Positions 6,998 through 12,576 of a stretch of DNA of 12,733 nucleotides are shown here, in pieces. The notes under the pieces were generated by a model, which was given only the letters and a program-made list of their open reading frames with translations, searched no databases and had not been told where the DNA came from. Every line of letters begins with the position of its first letter. The stretch's first letter is position 1. The stretch spans positions 1 to 12,733 of the forward strand of contig CAJUCM010000034.1 of NCBI GenBank assembly GCA_910585235.1. The letters run 5' to 3'. The stretch is from an uncultured Christensenella sp. (GTDB lineage Bacteria; Bacillota; Clostridia; Christensenellales; Borkfalkiaceae). A program made the position numbers and the translations under genes.

Positions 6998-8787
6998 ATG
7001 AAAAGAGAAGATTTAAGAAACATTGCAATCATAGCGCACGTTGACCACGGCAAAACGACGCTCGTCGATCAGATGTTGAAACAGGGCGGAACGTTCCGCA
7101 CTAATCAGGTGGTGGAGGATCGCGTTATGGATAGCGGCGCGCTGGAACGCGAGCGCGGTATCACCATTCTTGCAAAGAATACGTCCATGCACTATAACGG
7201 TGTTAAAATCAATATCGTCGATACGCCCGGTCACGCGGATTTTTCGGGCGAAGTGGAGCGTTCTTTGAAAATGGTTTCGGGCGTATTGCTCCTTGTGGAT
7301 GCGGCGGAAGGTCCTATGCCGCAGACCCGTTTCGTGACGCAGAAAGCGCTCGAACTCGGTTTGAAATTGATCGTCGTCGTGAATAAGATCGACCGCCCCG
7401 ACGCGCGAATCAAGGAAGTGGAGGACGAAGTTCTGGAACTTTTGATGGATCTGAACGCATCGGACGAGCGGGTACGGCGTCGCTTTCCGCGGAGAAGGCG
7501 GGGAGCGATCTGACGCCGCTCTTCGATACCGTTCTGTCGCACTTCCCTCCGCTTGAACTTGACGATAAAGGCAGTTTGCAGATACTCGTCTCCTCGATCG
7601 ACTATAACGAATATGTGGGAAGGATTGGGATCGGGAGGATCGAACGGGGCGTTGCGCGGCAGGGGCAGGACGTGACCGTCTGTAATTACAACAAAAAAGA
7701 AGTGAGTCTTCGCGGAAAGCTCGTCAACCTCTATGAAATCGAGGGATTGGAACGCGTCGCTTGCGAGAGCGCTTCTGCGGGAGACATCGTCTGCTTTTCG
7801 GGGCTTGAAAAAATCAATATCGGCGATACGGTGTGCGCTTCCGAGTGCGTGGAACCCGCGCCGTTCGTTAAAATTTCGGAACCGACTGTGGAAATGATTT
7901 TTTCCATCAACGATTCGCCGTTTGCGGGCAAAGAGGGAAAGTTCGTCACGACCCGTCACCTGCGCGAACGGCTTTATCGGGAACTTTTAAGAGACGTTTC
8001 TCTGCGCGTGGAGGATACCGATTCTGCGGATGCGTTTCGCGTTTCGGGCAGAGGAGAAATGCACCTTTCCATTCTGATCGAGACGATGCGCCGCGAAGGA
8101 TACGAGTTTCAGGTCAGCGCGCCCAAGGTGCTTTTTAAAGAGGTGGACGGGGAGCGGTATGAACCCGTTGACAGACTGATTGCCGACGTTCCCGAAACGT
8201 TTACGGGTCCCGTGTTTCAGAGCATGGGAGAGAGGAAGGGGGAGCTGTTGCACATGAGCGCCATGGGCTCGCGTATGCGGCTTGAATTTCTTGTTCCCTC
8301 CCGCGGGCTTTTCGGCTACAAGAGCGAGTTTCTGACGGATACAAAGGGCGAGGGCGTGATGAGTTCGGTATTCTTTGAATATCAGCCCTATAAAGGGGAA
8401 CTGACCAAACAGAGAGTAGGTTCGCTTGTCGCCTTTGAAACGGGCGAAGCGGTCACTTACGGGCTTTTCAACGCGCAGGGGAGAGGTACGCTCTTTATCG
8501 GAGCGGGTACGCCCGTTTATGAAGGAATGGTGATCGGATTTTCTCCCAAAGACGAAGATCTGAACGTGAACGTCTGCAAAACGAAACATTTGACGAATAC
8601 CCGTTCTTCCTCGTCTGACGATGCTCTGCGGTTGACTCCGCCCAAGAAAATGAGCCTCGAAGAGGCGTTGGAATTTATCAAAGACGATGAATTGCTGGAA
8701 ATTACGCCGAAGACCGTGCGGGTCAGAAAACGCATTTTAGACAGCGAATTGAGGGCAAAAGCCCGTGCAAAGGCGAAATTGCAGTAA
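6998..8787 (+). pseudogene. typA: BipA/TypA ribosome-associated GTPase, interrupted by an out-of-frame deletion
   Basis: TypA/BipA is a translational GTPase of the EF-G group that binds ribosomes and helps 50S assembly, mainly under stress. The first part (6998-7468) encodes G1 AHVDHGKT (13-20), RERGIT (51-56), G3 DTPGH (75-79) and G4 NKID (129-132), reaching NASDE at 153-157. That frame then runs out of homology and stops at 7511-7513. The rest of TypA continues from 7471 in another frame as GTASLSAEKAGSDLTPLF to the stop at 8785-8787, with all later domains intact (SPFAGKEGKFVTTRHL, RVSGRGEMHLS, VPSRGLFGYKSEF, DDELLEITP). Against E. coli BipA, 13 residues holding the G5 Ser-Ala region are missing. 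With the two leftover bases this implies a 37-base deletion. There is no other decay, so it is either recent or an assembly error. No plausible independent start exists for the second part. Confidence 0.85.
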
Positions 8788-8795
8788 ATAAAATA

Positions 8796-8816
8796 GTATT
8801 ATGCGTGACATAATAC
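8796..8816. repeat. Perfect 8-bp inverted repeat after typA
   Basis: GTATTATG (8796-8803) and CATAATAC (8809-8816) are perfect reverse complements around CGTGA. It begins nine bases after the typA stop and sits just before the terminator hairpin. It may be an mRNA 3' stem or a protein-binding site; nothing in the sequence decides this. Confidence 0.6.
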
Positions 8817-8819
8817 CGT

Positions 8820-8846
8820 AAAAACCTGCTTTTTGGCAGGTTTTTT
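8820..8846 (+). terminator. Intrinsic terminator ending the gltX-thyA-folA-typA operon
   Basis: AAAAACCTGC pairs with GCAGGTTTTT around a six-base loop (8830-8835), and the stem runs into six T (8841-8846). It is a canonical Rho-independent terminator about 30 bases after typA. Confidence 0.93.
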
Positions 8847-8864
8847 GTTTATTTTTGCTTGCGG

Positions 8865-8893
8865 TCATATTTATTTTGTTCCGACATAAAAAT
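8865..8893 (+). promoter_or_regulatory. Candidate sigma-E-type promoter for yabP
   Basis: TCATATT (8865-8871) fits the B. subtilis sigma-E -35 pattern (K-M-ATATT). After 13 bases, CATAAAAAT (8885-8893) partly fits the -10 pattern CATACAnT. No acceptable sigma-A promoter was found in this 50-base gap. Because yabP is a sporulation gene, mother-cell control is plausible, but the spacer is slightly short and the -10 imperfect. Confidence 0.45.
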
Positions 8894-8898
8894 AGAAT

Positions 8899-9156
8899 AT
8901 GCAAAACGATACGAACAGCGTGCTTACGGTTGAACAGCAGAAAAAGATTTCGCTCACGGGCGTTGAGAGCGTTGACGCGTTTTCGGATACGGAGGTCCGT
9001 CTGACGGTTGCGGGCAAAAAAATGCGTATTACGGGGTCGGGATTGAAAGTGCAGGCGTTTTCTAAGGGAAGCGGCGCTTTTTCTGCGATCGGGGAAGTTT
9101 CCGTCATACGCTACGGCGGCGCAAAGGGTAAATTTTTCCAAAGGCTATTCAGATGA
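8899..9156 (+). CDS. yabP: Sporulation protein YabP
   Basis: YabP is a small protein needed for spore formation in B. subtilis, where yabP and yabQ lie together upstream of divIC; its biochemical role is not established. The 85 residues match the family pattern: ISLTGVESVDAFSDTEVRL (17-35), a repeated beta-strand core with the KKMRITGSGLKV segment, and a final KGKFFQRLF. The usual length is about 90-100. The ATG at 8899 is preceded by no Shine-Dalgarno, and the candidate promoter places the transcript start almost on the ATG. A downstream GTG at 8919 has no better site and would remove little. The stop overlaps the yabQ start as ATGA. No signal peptide or membrane segment is seen. Confidence 0.85.
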   Translation: MQNDTNSVLTVEQQKKISLTGVESVDAFSDTEVRLTVAGKKMRITGSGLKVQAFSKGSGAFSAIGEVSVIRYGGAKGKFFQRLFR

Positions 9157-9551
9157 ACGGCGCGGACCAGTTCTACATTTTTCTGATATGCGCCGCTTTC
9201 GGTATTTTCAGCGGCATTATTTATGACGTGTTCTATTGCGCCACGCTTCCGTTTAAGCGGAGCTGGGTAAAAATTGTGGGCGACGTCGCGTTTTCGCTCG
9301 TCTTTATCGGTCTGTATTTTTTTGTTTCGCTGATGTTCAGCTTTCCGGCGTTCAGACTCTATATGTTTTTGGGGTGTTTGCTCGGATTTTATTTATATTT
9401 GAAAAGTTTTCATAAAATCGTTGCATTTTCCGCCGCAAAGGTGTATAATAAAATTTGTTCTACGAAAAGGGATAAAAAAGTATGTCGCGAAAGATGCAAA
9501 AATCCGATTCCGTCGGAGCGGAAAATACGAAAGCGAAGAGAATCGCAATAA
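9153..9551 (+). CDS. yabQ: Spore cortex biosynthesis protein YabQ
   Basis: YabQ is a membrane protein required for spore cortex formation in B. subtilis. The 132 residues carry three likely membrane segments (about 5-27, 41-63 and 66-85). The first contains FGIFSGIIYDVF (16-27), the most family-like piece. A basic cytoplasmic tail follows, with many Lys and Arg from residue 105 on. The last 23 residues (from about 110) are encoded in DNA that also encodes the start of DivIC in another frame, an overlap of 70 bases. A sigma-A-like promoter for divIC also lies inside this gene, so the tail sequence may be shaped by those functions rather than by YabQ itself. Translation is coupled to yabP by the ATGA overlap. 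Confidence 0.85.
   Translation: MNGADQFYIFLICAAFGIFSGIIYDVFYCATLPFKRSWVKIVGDVAFSLVFIGLYFFVSLMFSFPAFRLYMFLGCLLGFYLYLKSFHKIVAFSAAKVYNKICSTKRDKKVCRERCKNPIPSERKIRKRRESQ
9421..9449 (+). promoter_or_regulatory. Sigma-A-type promoter inside yabQ, reading into divIC
   Basis: TTGCAT (9421-9426), a 17-base spacer, and TATAAT (9444-9449). The predicted start at about 9456 is followed by AAAAGGGA (9465-9472) and the divIC ATG at 9482, a normal promoter-to-start layout. It would supply divIC and downstream genes in growing cells independently of yabP. Confidence 0.7.
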
Positions 9552-9784
9552 GCGCCACCGTCGCAGGGGTATTGCTTATCGTTTTTCTCGTTGTCATTTT
9601 GGTCATTCAATTTGCAAAGATCGGCGTGAGAAACGCGGAAAAAGGCAGATTGCAGGACAGGATCGAGCAGTATGAAAAACTCAATCAGGAGACGGAGAAG
9701 GATATTGAGTTTTATAAAACGCAGGAAGGACTGAGAATGCTTGCCGTGATGAACGGCTGGAAGAAGGGTACAGGCGGGAAATGA
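9482..9784 (+). CDS. divIC: Septum formation initiator DivIC (FtsB family)
   Basis: DivIC/FtsB proteins are single-pass membrane components of the divisome that pair with FtsL and DivIB/FtsQ. The 100-residue product has the standard layout: a short basic cytoplasmic N-terminus, one membrane helix at about 21-44, a coiled-coil stretch outside (about 50-80, rich in Glu, Gln, Lys and Arg), and a C-terminal GLRMLAVMNGWKKGTG segment comparable to the ARExLGxVKPGE end of the family. ATG 9482 is supported by AAAAGGGA ten bases upstream; the next Met (9494) has none. The start lies 70 bases inside yabQ. The stop overlaps the next gene as ATGA. Its place after yabP and yabQ is the same as in B. subtilis. 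Confidence 0.88.
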   Translation: MSRKMQKSDSVGAENTKAKRIAISATVAGVLLIVFLVVILVIQFAKIGVRNAEKGRLQDRIEQYEKLNQETEKDIEFYKTQEGLRMLAVMNGWKKGTGGK

Positions 9785-10629
9785 TAGCCGTCATCGATAT
9801 CGGTTCTAATTCCGTTCGCCTTATGTTATGGGCGAACGGAAAAACTATATTAAAGAAGATTTTAACGACCCGACTCGGAGCGGGAATGGAAAACCGTTGT
9901 CTTGCAAAGCCCTCCATGGAGCGAAGCGCCGAGGCGGTTTCTTTCTTTTATCGGGAGGCGATCGCTTTCGGCGCGGAACAGGTTTTTGCGTTTGCAACCG
10001 CGGCGGTCAGGTCGGCGGAAAACAGAGACGAGTTCGTCGCGCTTGTAAAAGATCTGACGGGGCTTGTAATTGACGTCGTATCCGGCGGGGAAGAGGCGGA
10101 ACTCGCCGCGCTCGGTGCGCTTCAAAATGGCGACGGGATCGTGATCGACGTAGGCGGGGCAAGCAGTGAAGTGATCTGCGTCCAAAAGGGCGGAACGGTC
10201 TTTGCAAAGAGTTTTCCAATCGGCGCCGTCACGCTCCGAGAGCGCTGTCGGGACGACGAGGCATGCACAAAGCGTTTTGTCCGCACTGTTTTTGAAGAGT
10301 TGACTAAAATGCAAGGCAATGTCTATGCGGTGGGCGGAACGGCGACCGCGCTTGCGTGTTTGCGCCTTGAATTAAAAGAATATGACGCGGAACGGGTGCA
10401 GAATTGTTTTATTTCTAAAAGCGGACTGCATTCTCTGACAGAAAAATTATTTTCTCTGACGGTGGAAGAGAGAAAAAAGCTGATCGGAATGGAGGAGAGC
10501 CGTGCCGACGTTATTGCGGGCGGAGCGTGTATTTTGACGGAAATCGCAGATAAACTCGGCGCGGACGGCATAACCGTTTCCGATCGGGACAATCTCGAAG
10601 GCTATCTCTATGCGCGGGGGATCGTATGA
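9781..10629 (+). CDS. Ppx/GppA-family phosphatase (exopolyphosphatase or pppGpp phosphohydrolase)
   Basis: The family splits terminal phosphate from polyphosphate or from the alarmone pppGpp; sequence alone does not say which. The 282 residues form the catalytic ASKHA-fold module without the C-terminal HD region of the longer enzymes. Motifs in order are: the phosphate-1 loop VIDIGSNSVRL (4-14), FATAAVRSAENRDEF (71-85), the catalytic-Glu segment SGGEEAEL (101-108), the phosphate-2 loop DVGGASSE (123-130), FPIGAVTLRE, the YAVGGTATALA strand-loop (182-192), and RADVIAGG near the end. It is coupled to divIC and to the next gene by ATGA overlaps. Association with cell-division genes could relate to starvation or nucleotide signalling, which is inferred from position only. 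Confidence 0.92.
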   Translation: MIAVIDIGSNSVRLMLWANGKTILKKILTTRLGAGMENRCLAKPSMERSAEAVSFFYREAIAFGAEQVFAFATAAVRSAENRDEFVALVKDLTGLVIDVVSGGEEAELAALGALQNGDGIVIDVGGASSEVICVQKGGTVFAKSFPIGAVTLRERCRDDEACTKRFVRTVFEELTKMQGNVYAVGGTATALACLRLELKEYDAERVQNCFISKSGLHSLTEKLFSLTVEERKKLIGMEESRADVIAGGACILTEIADKLGADGITVSDRDNLEGYLYARGIV

Positions 10630-11666
10630 GCGGAAGAGGAAGAAAAATTCTATATGTAACGACGACGGCAATCTGTCTGATTGCCGCGGTTTCCGCGTGC
10701 GTTTTAATGGCTTATTCTGCGTACCGCGAAAGCGGAAAATTGCTTCATACGATCTTCTCCTTTCTTCTCTTTGTCGGCGTCTGGATCCTGGTTTCGCCAT
10801 GCGTGCTCATACACGAATGCGGACACCTTTTTTTCGGGTTGTGCACCCGCCTGAAACCCGTTTCGGTGTGTGTCGGGAGGTTGCGGATAGAGGGGAGAAA
10901 AGTGCGCTTCGCATTTTCTTCCGCGGCGGGAAAAACGGAATTTGTACCGCGGGGGGATCGAAACGTTCGCGGTCGGCTTATGGCTGCTTCTCTCGGCGGG
11001 GCAACGTTCAATTTTATCTTCGGAATCGTTTTTTCGGCACTATTTTTTGTATTGCCGGAAAGTCCCGTTCTGCTGTTTTTCGCGCTGTTTGCGCCACTTC
11101 ATTTGTTCGAGGGGATTTGTGCGATCCTTCCCGCGGAACTAAATTCGGGGCGCACGGACGGAGAATTGTTCCGCGTGTTAAAAGGGAATGCGCCAGAAGC
11201 GCAGATATTCGTGAACGTGCTTACGGTGCAGGGGATCCTGTTTTCCGATACGTTCGATGAAGTAAATGAAAAACTTCTGCTTGATACGCCCGTCGTTCGG
11301 GAGGACGATTCTGCGTTTCTTTCGCTTCTTCACCTCAGGTGGCAATATTTTATGTGGAAAAACGATACGGAACGCGCCAAAGAGACGCTGTTCCGACTTG
11401 AAGCATTAAAAGACTATCTCGACGAGGGCGCGGCGGCGCAAGTCGCGTGCGACGCGGTTTTTATGCGTAGGATTGCGGACGGGATTTGCGACGAAAATTT
11501 TTATGTTCCCGCCCCGGCAAAGGGAACTTGCTCCGCTCTGCGCGCGGAACTTGCTTCTAATAGAGGGGATCGTGAAGAATATAAAAAAAGAGCCGCCGCG
11601 GAACGCGCGGCGGGGATCAGAGCTTTGGAATCGACCTTTTTCGAGCGATTTATTCAAAATTTTTAG
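10626..11666 (+). CDS. M50-type (site-2-protease-like) membrane zinc metalloprotease with helical tail
   Basis: M50 proteases cut substrates inside or near the membrane; SpoIVFB, which processes pro-sigma-K in B. subtilis sporulation, belongs to this family. The 346-residue protein shows the zinc motif HECGH (63-67) in a hydrophobic helix, SLGGATFNF (122-130), which matches the M50 G-x-x-x-N segment, and LPAELNSGRTDG (168-179), whose Asp178 is in place of the third zinc ligand. Membrane helices are expected at about 8-30, 42-60, 126-144 and 148-168. Residues from about 190 form a soluble, charged, helix-rich tail that may be TPR-like. The start overlaps the Ppx/GppA gene stop, making this the last gene of the yabP operon. 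The substrate is unknown. Another possibility is a catalytically inactive relative, but all three motifs are intact. Confidence 0.82.
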   Translation: MSGRGRKILYVTTTAICLIAAVSACVLMAYSAYRESGKLLHTIFSFLLFVGVWILVSPCVLIHECGHLFFGLCTRLKPVSVCVGRLRIEGRKVRFAFSSAAGKTEFVPRGDRNVRGRLMAASLGGATFNFIFGIVFSALFFVLPESPVLLFFALFAPLHLFEGICAILPAELNSGRTDGELFRVLKGNAPEAQIFVNVLTVQGILFSDTFDEVNEKLLLDTPVVREDDSAFLSLLHLRWQYFMWKNDTERAKETLFRLEALKDYLDEGAAAQVACDAVFMRRIADGICDENFYVPAPAKGTCSALRAELASNRGDREEYKKRAAAERAAGIRALESTFFERFIQNF

Positions 11667-11678
11667 TGTACTTTTCGG

Positions 11679-11716
11679 AAAAAAAGCGACCGATTGGTTG
11701 AACGGACTGCAATCGG
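11679..11716 (-). terminator. Candidate terminator of the XRE gene (minus strand)
   Basis: Read on the minus strand, CCGATTG (11716-11710) pairs with CAATCGG (11696-11690) around 13 bases. Four unpaired bases and seven T (11685-11679) follow. The stem is short and the T-run slightly displaced, so this is moderate evidence. Confidence 0.5.
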
Positions 11717-11741
11717 AATCATTAAAAACCGATTTGTTTTT
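11711..11741 (+). terminator. Candidate terminator of the M50 operon (plus strand)
   Basis: AATCGG (11711-11716) pairs with CCGATT (11729-11734) around 12 bases, followed by TGTTTTT. It shares its left arm with the minus-strand hairpin. It lies about 45 bases after the M50 gene stop and just before the convergent XRE stop. Confidence 0.5.
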
Positions 11742-11745
11742 CAGC

Positions 11746-11949
11746 TCAGTCTGAAAGTCCCAGAAGATAGTCGGCGGAAACGCTGAAATAGCGTGCAAGT
11801 TTTACGACGTTCGTGGCGGTGGGTTCGCTTTTGTTGGTTTCCCAATAGCAGACGATTCCAAGACTCACGCCGATCGCTTTCGCAACAGTCGACTGCGAGA
11901 GACCTCTTTCCTTCCTGAGCTTACAAAGACGCTCCGAAAAGATTTTCAT
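11746..11949 (-). CDS. Small XRE-family (Cro/cI-type) DNA-binding regulator
   Basis: The 67-residue protein is a single helix-turn-helix domain and nothing else. Helix 1 is FSERLCKLRKERG (4-16); the HTH LSQSTVAKAIGVSLGIVCYWE covers 18-37; then the family pattern NKSEPTATNVVKLARYF (39-55) and VSADYLLGL (57-65) follow. XRE proteins of this size usually act as dimeric repressors at short palindromes. The ATG at 11947-11949 has no Shine-Dalgarno, and the promoter places the transcript start on the ATG, so the mRNA appears leaderless. An inverted repeat overlaps its -35 element, consistent with autoregulation. It is divergent from the tyrosine-phosphatase gene and convergent with the M50 gene. Target genes cannot be named. 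Confidence 0.92.
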   Translation of the reverse strand: MKIFSERLCKLRKERGLSQSTVAKAIGVSLGIVCYWETNKSEPTATNVVKLARYFSVSADYLLGLSD

Positions 11950-11955
11950 GAATAC

Positions 11956-11984
11956 AGTGTATCATATTTTTTTGCGGAATGCAA
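11956..11984 (-). promoter_or_regulatory. Promoter of the XRE gene
   Basis: On the minus strand: TTGCAT (11984-11979), a 17-base spacer, and TACACT (11961-11956) with an upstream TGA that makes an extended -10. The A of the ATG is the seventh base after the -10, the usual transcription start position. Confidence 0.6.
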
Positions 11985-11990
11985 CGCATT
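11978..11990. promoter_or_regulatory. Inverted repeat over the XRE promoter, possible operator
   Basis: AATGC (11978-11982) and GCATT (11986-11990) form a short palindrome around AAC. It covers the -35 element of the XRE promoter, a typical place for a repressor site. The size fits an XRE dimer, but with only one copy the assignment is tentative. Confidence 0.4.
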
Positions 11991-12000
11991 TTTGAAAAAT

Positions 12001-12012
12001 ATTTCATGAAAT
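12001..12012. repeat. 12-bp perfect palindrome upstream of the tyrosine-phosphatase gene
   Basis: ATTTCATGAAAT reads the same on both strands. It lies 36 bases before the phosphatase ATG in the 99-base divergent gap and could be an operator. It is AT-rich, so chance is not excluded. Confidence 0.4.
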
Positions 12013-12048
12013 TTCATTACAAAATATTGAATTTTACGAGGAAAATAT

Positions 12049-12516
12049 ATGTTAAAACTGTTGTTTGTCTGTCACGGAAATATCTGCCGCTCGCCTATGG
12101 CGGAGAGCGTCTGCGCTTACGAGATCGTAAAAAGAGGGATCAAAAACGTTTCGGTCGATTCTGCGGCGGCGCATACCGACGAGATCGGAAATCCGCCGCA
12201 CCGCGGCACGCAGGAGAAATTGCGCCGTGAAAATGTGCCGTTAATTCCGCACCGCGCCCGCCTCCTTTTGAACTCGGACGGGGAGAAGTACGACTATTTT
12301 ATCGGAATGGACGATTATAATATCCGCGATATGCGCAGGATTTTGGGGAATATCGATAAGCCCGTCTGTAAACTTTTAGACTTTACCTCTTCGCCGCGTG
12401 CGATTGCCGATCCGTGGTACACGGGAAATTTCGATGCAACTTTTGACGACGTTGTAAACGGAGTCAATGCGCTTTTGGACGGTCTTGAAGCGCAGGGGCT
12501 TGCAAAACGGGAATGA
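12049..12516 (+). CDS. Low-molecular-weight protein-tyrosine phosphatase
   Basis: The LMW-PTP fold removes phosphate from tyrosine, and sometimes arginine, residues on proteins; bacterial members often control exopolysaccharide kinases, and others act on protein arginine phosphate. The 155 residues begin with the P-loop CHGNICRSP (8-16), with nucleophile Cys8 and Arg14, continue with VDSAAAHTDEIGNPPHRGT (36-54) and FIGMDDYNIRDM, and end with the general-acid motif DPWYTGNF (Asp121). The ATG at 12049 has GAGG seven bases upstream. No confident sigma-A promoter was found in the gap to the XRE gene, although a 12-bp palindrome sits there. No partner tyrosine kinase is in the window, so the substrate is unknown. 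It ends 60 bases before the metalloregulator gene, with no clear terminator between. Confidence 0.94.
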   Translation: MLKLLFVCHGNICRSPMAESVCAYEIVKRGIKNVSVDSAAAHTDEIGNPPHRGTQEKLRRENVPLIPHRARLLLNSDGEKYDYFIGMDDYNIRDMRRILGNIDKPVCKLLDFTSSPRAIADPWYTGNFDATFDDVVNGVNALLDGLEAQGLAKRE

Positions 12517-12554
12517 TTTCTTTTTTTGCGATTATAAACGTCAAATTCTGTTTA

Positions 12555-12563
12555 TGATATAAT
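12555..12563 (+). promoter_or_regulatory. Extended -10 promoter of the metalloregulator gene
   Basis: TG, one base, then TATAAT (12558-12563) is a perfect extended -10. No good -35 stands at 16-18 bases. The start codon follows 13 bases after the hexamer, with AGGGG between them, so the leader is very short but contains a Shine-Dalgarno. Confidence 0.65.
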
Positions 12564-12576
12564 ATAGGGGATAATT

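Noticed and set aside
7441..7513. Programmed -1 frameshift producing full-length TypA
   Set aside because: No slippery heptamer is visible near the junction, and 13 residues including the G5 region are absent whichever frame is used, so frameshifting would not give a normal protein.
7231..7959. 242-codon open frame on the minus strand opposite typA
   Set aside because: It is antisense to clearly conserved TypA coding sequence, with no promoter, ribosome binding site or recognisable product. It is a shadow.
7987..8589. 200-codon open frame on the minus strand opposite typA
   Set aside because: Same reason: it mirrors conserved TypA codons and has no recognisable features.
7576..8787. C-terminal TypA part as a separate gene starting at TTG 7576
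   Set aside because: TypA homology begins upstream at 7471 without a break, the TTG is an ordinary Leu codon within it, and no ribosome binding site precedes it.
10610..11260. 216-codon plus-strand frame over the M50 gene
   Set aside because: It is Cys/Arg-rich without motifs and overlaps the M50 frame that holds HECGH and the other zinc motifs.
11970..12040. Sigma-A promoter for the tyrosine-phosphatase gene
   Set aside because: TTGCGG and TTGAAA occur, but no -10 hexamer lies at 16-18 bases from either, so I did not annotate one.
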